NCBI GenBank assembly: GCA_963785255.1
Contig: CAWAUR010000009.1
Location: 186,001 to 250,000, forward strand
Source of the DNA: Bog-159 sp963785255
Lineage (GTDB): Bacteria > Acidobacteriota > Terriglobia > Bryobacterales > Bryobacteraceae
Reading direction: 5' to 3'
DNA: 64,000 nt
Shown here in pieces: positions 26,906 to 35,955 of this stretch. The notes under the pieces were generated by a model. That model worked only from the letters and a program-made list of their open reading frames with translations, searched no databases and was not told the origin of the DNA. Both the position numbers and the translations under genes were made by a program. Position 1 is the first letter of the stretch, and every line of letters begins with the position of its first letter.

Positions 26906-26994
26906 TTTTCTTCCCCGGGATTCGCGGTCGAGTCGAATTCCCGAACCGGCGCCGGCGAGGGTGGAAGCTCCGTAGCCGGCTCAGGGCATGTTCT

Positions 26995-27690
26995 TTAGCG
27001 GTTGCCGCTGCCAGGGCTTGAGGGGTAACTGTTGAGTTCCTCGATCAGGCGGTGAGCGGCCTTAGGTACTGCCATTTTGCCGCCCAGGATTTCCTCGTGG
27101 GTGACATCGGGGCCGTACATGGCTTTGTCTCCGCTGTGGTCGGCCTGCACCACTGCGCCATCCAGACTGATCCCGGCAAAGAGACCTTTGCTGCGCGAAT
27201 AGCTGAGGATCTCCGCATCGAGTCTTACATCCGTGTTGGCGGATGCCTGCCGCCCCACCGGCCCGCCGGCCACGGTCACGTCGGCGCCGATCTTGAATTT
27301 GTCGCCGAGCAGGCTATGCAGAGCGTGGTCGTTCATGAATAGCATTACCGCGTCGGTGAAAGAAGCGCCGATCTGGAAGCCGAAGCTCCCGCCTCCGACC
27401 GCTATAAACATCGGGGCACTCCAGCCACCGGCAGTTCGGCAGGTGGCCACTCCCTTGCCGTAGTTGCCACCGAATATGAAGGCGGCCTTCTCCTCTCCTG
27501 GAACGATGACAATGCACTTCGCCCTTTCCAGCAGGTCACGGGGGATGCCTTTGTCGGGCGTTGCCATGATCTCGTGGAATACCCGGCCGGCTTTTTCGAC
27601 ACGCCCAATATCATCCTCGCGATCCGACGCCAAAGCTGGCAGCAGCATGCCGAGGCTGGCTACCGATGCGATCAACACGTTTTTGTACAT
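26995..27690 (-). CDS. secreted SYLF-domain (Ysc84-like) lipid-binding protein
   Basis: A 231-residue protein with an AAGGAG site, a signal peptide (MYKNVLIASVASLGMLLPAL) and the SYLF/DUF500 domain from about residue 45: AKCIVIVPGEEKAAFIFGG, then GKGVATCR, APMFIAVGGGSFGFQIG and SRSKGLFAGISLDGAVVQAD. SYLF domains bind lipids in eukaryotes; bacterial members are periplasmic and of unknown role, often linked to envelope stress. It is flanked by the YflT-like gene on the same strand. Confidence 0.88.
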   Translation of the reverse strand: MYKNVLIASVASLGMLLPALASDREDDIGRVEKAGRVFHEIMATPDKGIPRDLLERAKCIVIVPGEEKAAFIFGGNYGKGVATCRTAGGWSAPMFIAVGGGSFGFQIGASFTDAVMLFMNDHALHSLLGDKFKIGADVTVAGGPVGRQASANTDVRLDAEILSYSRSKGLFAGISLDGAVVQADHSGDKAMYGPDVTHEEILGGKMAVPKAAHRLIEELNSYPSSPGSGNR

Positions 27691-27760
27691 GTAAGTTCTC
27701 CTTAAACTTTCTTGTTTTCTTAGGACCGGTGAAGGCCCTGGTTCGACTGTCTACACCCGG

Positions 27761-28306
27761 CTATCTTGCGCCGACCAAGGCCGGCTGCTCGTGTTCCGCC
27801 GCATGCACCGCGATATCCAGGGGGTGCGTTGTCTGCAGGATGCTCCTTGCATGGGCCACTTCTTCCACGGTGCCGTGGGCCAATAGCAGAAACTTGTCAG
27901 CCTTGAGCGCTGCCTCGTACTGGACGACGCTGTCCTTTGGGATGCCGATGCTGTACAAGCCGGCGCCGAGCACGCTCAGTCCGCCCACTACCACGGCGCC
28001 TTCCAGCGCGCCGACGATCCAGGCGACCAACGGGCCGGCGATGAATATCGGCCCGAGGCCGGGAATGATGAAGAACGCGCCGAATAGCATGCCCCAGAGA
28101 CCTCCCCAGAAGGCCCCTCGCTTGCCCCAGTACTTCATGCGATCGCCGGTGTTATAGTACCCGACAACGCTTTCGTCGGTATGATAATCCTTGCCCACGA
28201 TCGACATTTTCTTCATGTCAAACCCAGACCTCTGCAGTTCCTTCACGGCTTCCTCCGCTTGGGAGTGGGTTCCATAAATGGCTACAACCGAATTCGTTTT
28301 TGTCAT
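27761..28306 (-). CDS. general-stress-protein-17M-like membrane protein (YflT type)
   Basis: A 181-residue protein preceded by AAAGGAC. Residues 1-50 form the YflT-like N-terminal domain (VVAIYGTHSQAEEAVKELQR, then MSIVGKDYH). Residues about 65-125 are two glycine-rich membrane segments (GAFWGGLWGMLFGAFFIIPG and VVVGGLSVLGAGLYSIG). The C-terminal 45 residues are a soluble alpha-beta tail. Such proteins are stress-induced; the molecular role is unknown. It probably shares a transcript with the SYLF gene, 70 nt downstream. Confidence 0.75.
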   Translation of the reverse strand: MTKTNSVVAIYGTHSQAEEAVKELQRSGFDMKKMSIVGKDYHTDESVVGYYNTGDRMKYWGKRGAFWGGLWGMLFGAFFIIPGLGPIFIAGPLVAWIVGALEGAVVVGGLSVLGAGLYSIGIPKDSVVQYEAALKADKFLLLAHGTVEEVAHARSILQTTHPLDIAVHAAEHEQPALVGAR

Positions 28307-28417
28307 ATTTCAAGGTCCTTTCTTTCCAGATCGAATTTGTTGCATTTCCGCATGAGGCCGGGCGCCACCATGGCGCCGCCGTCCGACGGCTACGCGTTAG
28401 ATCTTCTGCTATAGGAT

Positions 28418-28603
28418 TCAACATTTCGGCGCATCCAGAGCCATTTCTGTATCCACCCGGGGATGAAGGCTGATGAGCACGGCTGCCGCGGCGACAATGA
28501 ATTTCCACGGGCGCCATCGCGGTACGTGGTAATTCACGACAACACTACGCGGCTCGATTGCGGGCGGTCTTGGCGGCTCGATGTGTAATGGCTTTTCGAT
28601 CAT
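28418..28603 (-). CDS. small Pro-rich hypothetical protein
   Basis: A 61-residue frame starting at ATG 28603, with AAAGGTGAG 7 nt upstream. It has a Pro/Arg-rich first half (EPPRPPAIEPRS) and a short hydrophobic segment (FIVAAAAVLISL). Not recognised. The good ribosome site is the main reason to keep it. Confidence 0.4.
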   Translation of the reverse strand: MIEKPLHIEPPRPPAIEPRSVVVNYHVPRWRPWKFIVAAAAVLISLHPRVDTEMALDAPKC

Positions 28604-29120
28604 TTCGCTCTCACCTTTGCATCAATCTAAAATGCCGGCAATGCCAACGGGCCGGTCCTACCAGACCCCGTGCGGTGAGTGCGGCCGGAACTGCGGACAA
28701 AATGCCGCCATGAACGTGTCCGAAGCTGGCCGAACCCGCCAGCGATGCGCCGTTCCAGCGGTTGCAAGCCGCCCTCGAACTGGACGCGGTCTGAAACACA
28801 ATGGTGAATCTCCAGGTCGTTAGAGCAGTTCATGCGCCAACTCGGAGACATGGAATCAGGAATGCGGGCTGGCTTTGGGGTCGGGATACACGCGGGTGAC
28901 GCGCATTGCAGCGGCATTTCCAAATTGCGGTCGGCAGATTCCGCACTTTTCAAATGCAGCCTCTGCACGTCGGCTCCGCTGAAAGTCCGGCTCGCCGCAC
29001 GCCGCATTCAGAGAGCCTAAGCGGCTTGGGGGCGCATCTCGGGGAAGTAGCCGGCCAACGCTGCGCTCAATTGGTGGAATCGAGATCTGGTGCGACTGCG
29101 CGCATCTGAATTGCTCGCTT
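28604..29120. other. intergenic region without a supported gene
   Basis: About 515 nt. Open frames are present on both strands but have no recognisable similarity or start context. Confidence 0.5.
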
Positions 29121-30308
29121 TCAGAAACCTGCGCGCATCTCGTCGAAAAAGGGTGTGTCGTGGCGCTCGACACACTCCACGGCGTAGAGGTACATGGCCG
29201 CCGACCAGGTCTGCCAATCCCGCCCGCTGGGCTTGCCGGTCTGCGCCTTTATCCATTCGTTGAAACCCCACTCCGCCTCGTTTTCGTGCCAGGGCTTCAC
29301 CAGTTCGGTCAAGGCCAGCAACTTCCGCGTGGCCAGTTCCATCCGCCCCGCCGCGACGCACGCCGCCACATAGAAGCCGCAGACAAACGGCCACACGCCT
29401 CCGTTGTGATACTCGCCAGGCCGGTTGTATTGCTCGTATCGTGGCCGCCAGTCGGGATCGTGGCGCAGAATATAGGGGAACAAACAAGGCGGCAAATCCA
29501 CGGCTACCTCGCCGCGGCCCCGCATGGCCTGGCACTCGGTCTCAATCCATGAAACCAGGTTCCGCGCCCGATCCGGCGGGGCGATGCCTGTTAGAATCGC
29601 CAGGCTGTTGCCCAGCAGGTCGAAGCGGTCGCTGTTGAAAAGTTTGTAGGAGTAGAGAGCGTAATAAGGCTTGGATGGCACCACCAGGCCCTCGTGCTCA
29701 TGGGGGTTCTTCACATTGCCAAGTACTTCCAGACGATTCATCAACCCGCGCAGTTGATTGGCGGACTCGTGCTCGCCAAACAGCATAAGATACGCGTAAA
29801 CCAGCGTATTCACGTACAGCCCGAAACCCATTACCCACTGCTCGTCACGCCAGTCGCTGGTCGGTAACTGCGCGACCATCACCAGGTCGTCAGGGCTCTG
29901 ATATTGCATCCATCTCAGGGCTTTCCGCGCGGCCTCGTCGAGAAACTCCGGCTGGTTGGCCGATTTCCTGTACAATGCCAGGCCAAAGAGGAACAGGGGT
30001 GTCGTATCGCTGGCGCCGCGGTCGGCCGGATCGTGCGCCAGCGATGGGATGAGACCGCGCGCCGTTTGATTGGTTTCGAGCGCCACCAATGTGCGCCGCA
30101 GCGCATCGGCAAGCTCTTCGTTGCCCGTAGCTAGAAAGCCCAGGGCTGAAATCATGAGGTCCCGCGTGTAGGGTTCCGGATATCCCCATCCGGCAGTCCG
30201 CGGCAGTCCTTGACACGGTCCCCGCGCGTTATGCAGCAGGATGCGGAGGGCAGCCTCTTTGGCCTGATCGACGGAGGCCGCCGACTTCTCGTCCATAGGC
30301 ATCACCAC
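29121..30308 (-). CDS. (alpha/alpha)6-barrel glycosidase-like protein (debranching/invertase type)
   Basis: A 395-residue protein. The first part (GLPRTAGWGYPEPYTRDLMI) and SDTTPLFLFGLALYR resemble amylo-1,6-glucosidase-like and GH100-like (alpha/alpha)6 barrels. Later landmarks are YHNGGVWPFVCGFYVAA and TWSAAMYLYAVECVE. I cannot assign GH family or substrate safely. The start is GTG 30308, with ATGs at 30302 and 30296 as alternatives; there is 1 nt between it and the GT4 stop. With the GT4 and PIG-L genes upstream it forms a three-gene operon that looks devoted to a small glycan or glycoside. Confidence 0.7.
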   Translation of the reverse strand: MVMPMDEKSAASVDQAKEAALRILLHNARGPCQGLPRTAGWGYPEPYTRDLMISALGFLATGNEELADALRRTLVALETNQTARGLIPSLAHDPADRGASDTTPLFLFGLALYRKSANQPEFLDEAARKALRWMQYQSPDDLVMVAQLPTSDWRDEQWVMGFGLYVNTLVYAYLMLFGEHESANQLRGLMNRLEVLGNVKNPHEHEGLVVPSKPYYALYSYKLFNSDRFDLLGNSLAILTGIAPPDRARNLVSWIETECQAMRGRGEVAVDLPPCLFPYILRHDPDWRPRYEQYNRPGEYHNGGVWPFVCGFYVAACVAAGRMELATRKLLALTELVKPWHENEAEWGFNEWIKAQTGKPSGRDWQTWSAAMYLYAVECVERHDTPFFDEMRAGF

Positions 30309-30309
30309 G

Positions 30310-31467
30310 TTATTGAATTCCCAATCGATCGGACACTATCTTCAGAAACCGGCGGGCAACCTGCCGATAGTCGAACAACCCGGCCACGTGTGAGCGGCCG
30401 GCTTCGCCCATCCGCTGCCGCAGACCGCTGTCCTCGATGAGTGCCCGCAGATACTTAGCGATGTCCGCCTCGCTGGCTCGGAACTCCACTGTCCGGGGCT
30501 CTGGAAAGACGACGCGGTGCCCATCGTCGATACCGTGGCCTTCCCCGAATACCGCCTCGGCGACCTTCCGCTCCTCGGCAACCTCCGCCAGGAATGCCGT
30601 TTCACCGTGAACCATGGTGTCCAGAAATGCCATCGCATTAATCGCGATCACGGGCTTTGCGCAGGCGCTAGCCTCCACCTGGATCATTCCGAAACCCTCC
30701 AGCCGCGACGGTGCGGCGTAGATATCGCAGGCGGCCAACAAGTAGGGCATGAAATTGTGCGAGACCACGTTGGTCGAGAAGATGACCTTCTTGCCGATGC
30801 CCAGTTGCGCCGCTAATTCGAGGTCGATCAGGTTTTGTTGAACTGTTCGCGGCTGAGGCCAAACCTTGCAGACATATCTCCAACCGGGCACTTCCGCGTC
30901 AATCAGAGCCAGCGCCTGCATGACTTCCTGGGCGCCTTTCGACGCCGCGTCGCCGCCTACGGTCAGGATCATGATCTGGTCGCCGGACACACCCAAAGCC
31001 TCCCGGATCGATCGCACCTTGAGGTCATCTCGGCTGCGTGGCGCGAAGCTATCCGTGTCGCAACCTACCGGCAGCACCTCGATATTGTCTCCCCGGATGC
31101 CATCCCTGATATATGTCTCCTTCACCCAGTTGGACGTGACCAGGATCAGCGGTAGAGCGTTCAGCGTCTTGTGGTGTGCCGCGACATAGCCGTCGGCCAC
31201 CAGCCATGGCACAGCCATCATCCCAAACTGCTGCGGGTGCAGGACGAGATGCGGAATATGGCCCCAGAAACCCACGCCGACCACCACGTCCGGCCGGAAC
31301 CAGTGGTAATACCATTCCTTTTCCAAGGGCGATTCGAAGTGCACCGGGTGGACATCCACCCCAATCTCGCGCAGGCCCCTGCAAAAAAGATCGCCCTGCG
31401 TCGCCAGACCGGCCGCCGACGGTGGGTATTCGGTCAGTACAAGTACTTTCACGATGGTAGCTTCCAC
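30310..31467 (-). CDS. glycosyltransferase family 4
   Basis: A 385-residue GT-B enzyme. The N-terminal Rossmann half begins KVLVLTEYPPSAAGLATQGD. The C-terminal half has ILTVGGDAASKGAQEVM, then CDIYAAPSRLEGFGMIQVEA, where Glu in EGFG is the donor-binding GT4 motif. The start is either ATG 31467 or, more economically, GTG 31452, which overlaps the PIG-L stop as GTGA and begins right at VKVLVLTEYPP. Retaining sugar transfer from a nucleotide sugar is expected. Confidence 0.88.
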   Translation of the reverse strand: MEATIVKVLVLTEYPPSAAGLATQGDLFCRGLREIGVDVHPVHFESPLEKEWYYHWFRPDVVVGVGFWGHIPHLVLHPQQFGMMAVPWLVADGYVAAHHKTLNALPLILVTSNWVKETYIRDGIRGDNIEVLPVGCDTDSFAPRSRDDLKVRSIREALGVSGDQIMILTVGGDAASKGAQEVMQALALIDAEVPGWRYVCKVWPQPRTVQQNLIDLELAAQLGIGKKVIFSTNVVSHNFMPYLLAACDIYAAPSRLEGFGMIQVEASACAKPVIAINAMAFLDTMVHGETAFLAEVAEERKVAEAVFGEGHGIDDGHRVVFPEPRTVEFRASEADIAKYLRALIEDSGLRQRMGEAGRSHVAGLFDYRQVARRFLKIVSDRLGIQ

Positions 31468-32117
31468 AGTGCGGTGCGCTTTACAACTGCGTCTGCCGAG
31501 TCAAAGCACCAGAACCCTTCTTCTCTTGGAGTGGTTCGGGCTTCCCAAGTTTCGGGGCCAAAGCCGTAAAGATCCGTAATCAGCCGCCTCTTTTCGAGCC
31601 AAACGCCGTCTGTCAGCACGTCCCGCAGGTCCGCATCGCCGCGAACCCGGGGCAGGTACGCGCGGTCCCCATCTTCATACGCAAATAGCCACAATCGGCG
31701 CGTGTCCAGGCTGCCCGATTTCCAAAGCTCAATCACGGCCTGGCAGCACTCCGCATGCCGGCGATGCCGCGTGTATTCGCCCATCGGGCCGTGGGTCAAG
31801 AGCAGTTTGTAGGCGGTTCCAGCCAGTAGCCGGGCGACAGTCTCCTGCACTTGGCCGGCGGGTAGCGGCGCCTGGTCCGGTCCGTCATCGAGATCCGCCA
31901 TCTCGCCCTCCGCCCCCAGTCGCTGCAAAACGCGGTGAAACCGTGACGCGCGGTCCGGATCTGACGCTCTGCATAAAGTCACTATGCGCCAAAGGAATTC
32001 CGGATGGGTCAAAATATAGCCGCCACACCAGAGTGTCTCGTCATCCGGATGGGCGACCACAACGGCGGCTCGAGGCCGGAGAACTGACGCCAATTCCGGT
32101 GGCGCGATGGGTCTCAT
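31449..32117 (-). CDS. PIG-L family deacetylase
   Basis: A 222-residue zinc deacetylase of the LmbE/PIG-L fold. The metal motif AAVVVAHPDDETLWCGG is near residue 18, and the third ligand lies in THGPMGEYTRHRRHAEC near residue 115. Family members deacetylate N-acetylglucosamine-containing compounds (as in mycothiol and bacillithiol synthesis or GPI). Followed by a GT4 enzyme and a glycosidase-like protein, it suggests making an amino-sugar glycoside; the product cannot be named from sequence. Confidence 0.88.
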   Translation of the reverse strand: MRPIAPPELASVLRPRAAVVVAHPDDETLWCGGYILTHPEFLWRIVTLCRASDPDRASRFHRVLQRLGAEGEMADLDDGPDQAPLPAGQVQETVARLLAGTAYKLLLTHGPMGEYTRHRRHAECCQAVIELWKSGSLDTRRLWLFAYEDGDRAYLPRVRGDADLRDVLTDGVWLEKRRLITDLYGFGPETWEARTTPREEGFWCFDSADAVVKRTALWKLPS

Positions 32118-32409
32118 GGTATCCGTGAGCCGTCAGAGCGTAGGCTCAGGGCACGATTGCAGGTGTTCTCGATAAGTAAGCACTGAGCACGCCGTTGGCC
32201 ACCTGATGGTTCGGTCGGGAAAGATACGGCGGCACAGGCCGCGCCCCTTCCAAGTGCAGATGCTGCGTCAAAGAGTGCAGTCTTCGCTGTTCCCACGCGC
32301 CGGCGACCCGGCCGCGCTGCTTGCCTGCCTCTCGATGGCAGTGGAGCCCAAAATGCCCTGTCAATTGCTGGGACTGTTGTGGAAAACGGTCCAACTTGGA
32401 GGCAACCAC

Positions 32410-32814
32410 GTGACTACCTTAGAGACCGCCACGGAAACCGCGTCGGAGTTCGGCAAACAGACCAAAGAATCGATCGAGGAGTTGGGCCGGTCAGCCGGCC
32501 GGAAACTGGATAAGGCCCGGGACGAGACAGGCGCTGCACTCCATTCGGCTGCCTCCTCCGTTCGCAGGACGGGACACGATAGTTCCGCGGCCATCGACGA
32601 CTGCTCAACCCACACAGCGGACCGGCTGGATGCTACGGCATCGTACATCGAAGATCACGACTTGGGGGACGCAGTCACCGGCTTGCGACGGTTTGCGCGC
32701 CGGCATCTGACAGGTTCCGTGGTCGCCGCGGCTGCGATCGGCGTTCTAGCCGGAGTCTTCCTGAGCCGGGCGACACACTCCTGCGGGAGAGCCGCCGAAA
32801 GCACACAAAGGTAG
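32410..32814 (+). CDS. DUF883/ElaB-like membrane-anchored helical protein
   Basis: A 134-residue protein. The GTG at 32410 is chosen because TTGGAGGCAACC precedes it; the open frame extends further upstream without a good start. The body is an amphipathic helix rich in Ser, Asp and Lys (TKESIEELGRSAGRKLDKAR). The last 40 residues hold a Gly/Ala membrane segment (SVVAAAAIGVLAGVFLSR), as in YqjD/ElaB proteins that attach stationary-phase ribosomes to the membrane. Assignment is by architecture only. Another small membrane protein follows 17 nt later. Confidence 0.6.
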   Translation: MTTLETATETASEFGKQTKESIEELGRSAGRKLDKARDETGAALHSAASSVRRTGHDSSAAIDDCSTHTADRLDATASYIEDHDLGDAVTGLRRFARRHLTGSVVAAAAIGVLAGVFLSRATHSCGRAAESTQR

Positions 32815-32831
32815 TCTTGCCGCCGGGCCTT

Positions 32832-33377
32832 ATGAAGAAACAACCGTCCTCGCCGGCAAAGGATGACGGCAGGCCCCGCGACCAGGGACCTGTGTCTTTT
32901 TCGTTAGAAACCCGGATCGGCCATCGCCAGTTCAAGACATCCTCTTGGAAGCACCTTCGGAACACACGGTTACTGGTAATTCTCTCATCGCCGCTCATTT
33001 ACGCTTGTGTGCTTCCGTTTTTGCTGCTGGACGCCGCGGTTGCCATCTATCAGTTTGTCTGCTTCCCCATCTACGGGATTCCCAAGGTTCGCAGGAAAGA
33101 CTACATGGTTTTCGATCGGGGACGGCTAGGCTATCTGAATACGATTGAGAGGGTCGGCTGTATTTATTGTTCTTATGCCAACGGATTGCTCGCCTTTGCT
33201 ACTGAAATTGCGGCGCGCAGCGAGCAATATTTTTGTCCCATCAAGCATGCTCGGCCATTGGTTAGAATGCACTCCCGATACGCGAAGTTTCTGCCGTACG
33301 GGGACGCCCGAGCGTACAAGGAGCAATCGGCAGCCGTAGCCCGCGCGTATAACGACCTCGCTGCCAGAGTCAAGTGA
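32832..33377 (+). CDS. conserved membrane protein with paired cysteines, function unknown
   Basis: A 181-residue protein from ATG 32832 (a TTG at 32817 is less likely). It has a polar N-terminus, a strong membrane segment (LIYACVLPFLLLDAAVAIYQ), then a soluble half with VGCIYCSYANGLLAF and EQYFCPIKHARPLV. CxxC and a lone Cys plus His suggest a metal or redox site. I have seen this arrangement in conserved hypothetical proteins of several phyla but know no function. It follows the DUF883-like gene on the same strand, and both may be stress genes. Confidence 0.7.
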   Translation: MKKQPSSPAKDDGRPRDQGPVSFSLETRIGHRQFKTSSWKHLRNTRLLVILSSPLIYACVLPFLLLDAAVAIYQFVCFPIYGIPKVRRKDYMVFDRGRLGYLNTIERVGCIYCSYANGLLAFATEIAARSEQYFCPIKHARPLVRMHSRYAKFLPYGDARAYKEQSAAVARAYNDLAARVK

Positions 33378-33389
33378 AGCCCGCCGAAC

Positions 33390-33492
33390 TGACCGCTCCC
33401 TCACGGTCGCGGCTCTGTAAGACGGTCGCGGCTCTGTAAGTTATTGCGAAATCGGGGCTCCGTTTCAGAGCCGCGCGCGTCAGCAAGCGGTC
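33390..33492. repeat. repeat family A, copy 3 (variant arm)
   Basis: The left arm GACCGCTCCCT-CACGGTCGCGG-CTCTGTAA is followed by a partial duplicate GACGGTCGCGGCTCTGTAA. The right arm is the variant TTTCAGAGCCGCGCG-CGTCAGCAAGCGGT. No outer terminal repeats. It lies between convergent genes. Confidence 0.85.
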
Positions 33493-33503
33493 CAACGCGT
33501 TCT

Positions 33504-33914
33504 TCAACAAGCTGAGCCTTTGGGCGCTCTATTGGGGAAGACGAGGCCCAGAATTAACGCGCGCAGTTGTGACGGGATGAATGGCTTGGCCAGAAAATGC
33601 CAGCCTTCATTGAGCACCAGCATTCCGTCGGTAAAGCCGGACATCATCAACACCTGTAACCCCGGCCGCTCAATGCTCATTTGAGTGCCTAACTCGATTC
33701 CGCTCATTGCCGGCATTTGGAAGTCTGACAAGAGAAGATGTATCTCGCCTTTGTACTCTCTCGCCTGCTGAAGCGCACTCTCGCCGCTGATGGCCGTTAG
33801 AACGTGGTAGTCGGCTGCAGCCAACAAGCCGGAAACGAATTTCAAGATAGCTGGGTCATCGTCAACGACGAGAATGGTCCGTTGATTGTCAGGGGCGCCG
33901 ATTGGATGTTCCAT
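33504..33914 (-). CDS. single-domain response regulator
   Basis: A 136-residue receiver. Acidic pocket DDDP near residue 18, phospho-acceptor Asp in LLLSDFQMPAMSGIE near residue 62, Ser in VLMMSGFTD and Lys in FLAKPFIPSQ. No output domain. It lies 8 nt after the stop of the NtrC-type regulator, in the same operon, and may act as a phosphate sink or partner in a relay. Confidence 0.9.
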   Translation of the reverse strand: MEHPIGAPDNQRTILVVDDDPAILKFVSGLLAAADYHVLTAISGESALQQAREYKGEIHLLLSDFQMPAMSGIELGTQMSIERPGLQVLMMSGFTDGMLVLNEGWHFLAKPFIPSQLRALILGLVFPNRAPKGSAC

Positions 33915-33922
33915 TTATGCCG

Positions 33923-35332
33923 TCATAACCCGGGAGATGCGGCTGTTGCCACATCGCGCAGAGCGGCGATCCGCTTCTGCAACGTCCGCAGGCTAATCCC
34001 TAGCATTTCGGCGGCCAGTTTGCGATTGCCGCGCACATGTTCGAGCGTGAGTTGGATATAGGCCGCCTCGAGTTTCCTGAGTGGCTGGCCTGGCTGGAGC
34101 ACGACGGGGCCATCATACACGGTGGGGGACTGGGCGTACGGGTCGGGGCCTCCACCGAGCGCGGGAGATGGCAGGTCCGTCAGGCGGATCAAACCCTGGC
34201 CTGCCAGGATGGTGGCTCGCTCCAGAACATTGCGCAACTCCCGCACATTACCAGGCCAATCGTATCGATGAAAAAGATCCAGCACTTCGGCCGTGACCCC
34301 GGTGACGCGCGTGCCGTATTTCTGGTTCAGGTTCTGCAGCATCATATCGGCGATCGGCGGGATATCTTCTTTATGTTCACGCAGCGGCGGAATTACAATC
34401 TGGAATACGCTCAACCGGTAGTAAAGCTCTTGGCGTAAATGCGTTCCGAGTTCCTGACTGGTGGCGGCAAGTACCCGGGCGTCCACGGCAATTTCATGCC
34501 TACCGCCCAGCCGCCGCACGCGCAAATCCTCGAGAACGCGCAGAAGTTTCGGCTGCGTGGACTGCGGCATCTCGCCGATTTCGTCGAGAAACAAAGTGCC
34601 CCCGTGGGCCTGCTCAAAGCAACCGGCCGAGCGTTCCATGGCGCCCGTAAACGCGCCTCTCTCGTGGCCGAATAGCTCGCTTTCAACCAGAGTCTCGGGT
34701 AAGGCGGCGGCATTGATGGCTACGAAAGGCCCGTCCACGCGGGGGCTGCACTTATGGATCTCCCGCGCCACCAACTCCTTCCCAGTGCCGCTCTCTCCGC
34801 GGATCAATACCGGCGCTGCGGTGGGCGCCACCTGTCTGATGAGCGAGAAAACCTCCTGCATCGCCCGGGACGTCCCTGCCATGTCTCCGAGGACTCCGTG
34901 ACGGCTCAGGTCACGCTCAAGTTCGCCGGTTCTCTGTAGACTTCTCTTGTAGCGAATGGCGCGTTCCAGCAAGATTTTGAAGGCGCTCGGTTCCACCGGC
35001 TTCTCCAGATACCAGAATGCCTTAAGGTCGTGAACAGCGGAAAGCGCCTTTTCCATGCTGCCGAAGCCGGTCAGCGCAATCGCCGGAGTGAGGTCCCCGC
35101 GTTCCTTCAGGCGCCGGAGCAGTTCAAAGCCGTCCATGCGCGGCATAACCAAATCCGACACGATGACGTCTGCCCGGAAGGCTGTGAGCCGTTCCAGCGC
35201 TTCCCGGCCGTCGGCCGCGCTGCGGGTGTCGAACTCACGCTCGGAAAGCATGGCCGACAAGGCGCTACGCTGCGCCGCGTCATCATCGACGATGAGTACC
35301 CGGCCCGAAAGCGCAGATTGTAGGGGCACCAT
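33923..35332 (-). CDS. sigma-54-dependent response regulator (NtrC family)
   Basis: A 469-residue protein. ATG 35332 is preferred, with AGGTAGG upstream; the open frame to 35383 adds nothing conserved. Receiver (RVLIVDDDAAQRSAL, phospho-Asp in VIVSDLVMPRMDGFE), AAA+ domain with Walker A GESGTGKELVAREI and the sigma-54 loop ERGAFTGA, Walker B GGTLFLDEIGEM, and a C-terminal Fis-type helix-turn-helix (GNRKLAAEMLGISLRTLQ). It activates sigma-54 promoters after phosphorylation. No cognate kinase is adjacent, unless it is the CheB-CheR-kinase at 36.9 kb. Confidence 0.93.
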   Translation of the reverse strand: MVPLQSALSGRVLIVDDDAAQRSALSAMLSEREFDTRSAADGREALERLTAFRADVIVSDLVMPRMDGFELLRRLKERGDLTPAIALTGFGSMEKALSAVHDLKAFWYLEKPVEPSAFKILLERAIRYKRSLQRTGELERDLSRHGVLGDMAGTSRAMQEVFSLIRQVAPTAAPVLIRGESGTGKELVAREIHKCSPRVDGPFVAINAAALPETLVESELFGHERGAFTGAMERSAGCFEQAHGGTLFLDEIGEMPQSTQPKLLRVLEDLRVRRLGGRHEIAVDARVLAATSQELGTHLRQELYYRLSVFQIVIPPLREHKEDIPPIADMMLQNLNQKYGTRVTGVTAEVLDLFHRYDWPGNVRELRNVLERATILAGQGLIRLTDLPSPALGGGPDPYAQSPTVYDGPVVLQPGQPLRKLEAAYIQLTLEHVRGNRKLAAEMLGISLRTLQKRIAALRDVATAASPGL

Positions 35333-35337
35333 GACGC

Positions 35338-35673
35338 CTACCTGAAGTGTCTGGAATTCATCGGCGCCGGGGGTGAAGGGCAAGGCGAGAATTCCCTATA
35401 AGCAGCCGCGATTCTCTCGGCCAAAACCGAGCCGCGATCCTCCAACAATTCGATGAAGGCCTTGGTCTGCTCCGTGGCGCGCAAACGGGGAAATGCTACC
35501 GGCAGATTGGGATTGTCGAGCGTTTCAGCCGCCTTCTCTACGGCAACGATTGGGACGCTGGCATAGCCGAAGACACCATCGGAATTCCACGAGCCCATCT
35601 GCCGCACAACCGGTCCGAACCGCGTTTCGAGCCGCTGCAGTTCGTCATCCGTCAAAACAATCGCTTCCATTTT
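35338..35673 (-). CDS. small hypothetical protein upstream of the NtrC-type regulator
   Basis: A 111-residue frame with GGAGAG 6 nt before ATG 35673. It reads MEAIVLTDDELQRLETRFG and later GYASVPIVAVEKAAETLD and RGSVLAERIAAAYREF. No family recognised. The same frame continues upstream into a receiver-like relic, so a longer 267-residue product is formally possible but unlikely. Its stop is 5 nt before the regulator start, so the two are probably co-expressed. Confidence 0.5.
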   Translation of the reverse strand, partial: KMEAIVLTDDELQRLETRFGPVVRQMGSWNSDGVFGYASVPIVAVEKAAETLDNPNLPVAFPRLRATEQTKAFIELLEDRGSVLAERIAAAYREFSPCPSPPAPMNSRHFR

Positions 35674-35689
35674 GTTCTCTCCATGAGAG

Positions 35690-35955
35690 CTATGTTCCAG
35701 TTGCAGCGGGGAGATCGGGAAGAAGCGCGCTATGGTCCAACATCCCCACCGCGTATCCGGCGTGATATCGCAATCGCAAATTACGATTGGAATGGGTGTT
35801 TCCCGCAACACGGAAAGGGCCGAAGCCACTGCGGAGCTCGAGCTAACGGTCCAGTTGGATTTGCAGATGCGCTCCAGAGAAGCGCAGTCTTCATCGTTGG
35901 GGCTCACGGATAGAACAACATTGAGAGCGTTCTGACGACGGAACCGCCTCGGCAT
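35690..35955 (-). pseudogene. truncated, degenerate receiver-like domain
   Basis: From ATG 35955 the frame reads ALNVVLSVSPNDEDCASLER and VLRETPIPIVICDCDITPDT. This is the layout of degenerate receivers (NVLLVSPxxED start, beta-4 with VxxCDxxxP). After about 80 residues the resemblance ends near 35710 and the frame runs into the next gene. The usual second half with Thr/Ser and Lys is missing. Confidence 0.4.
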
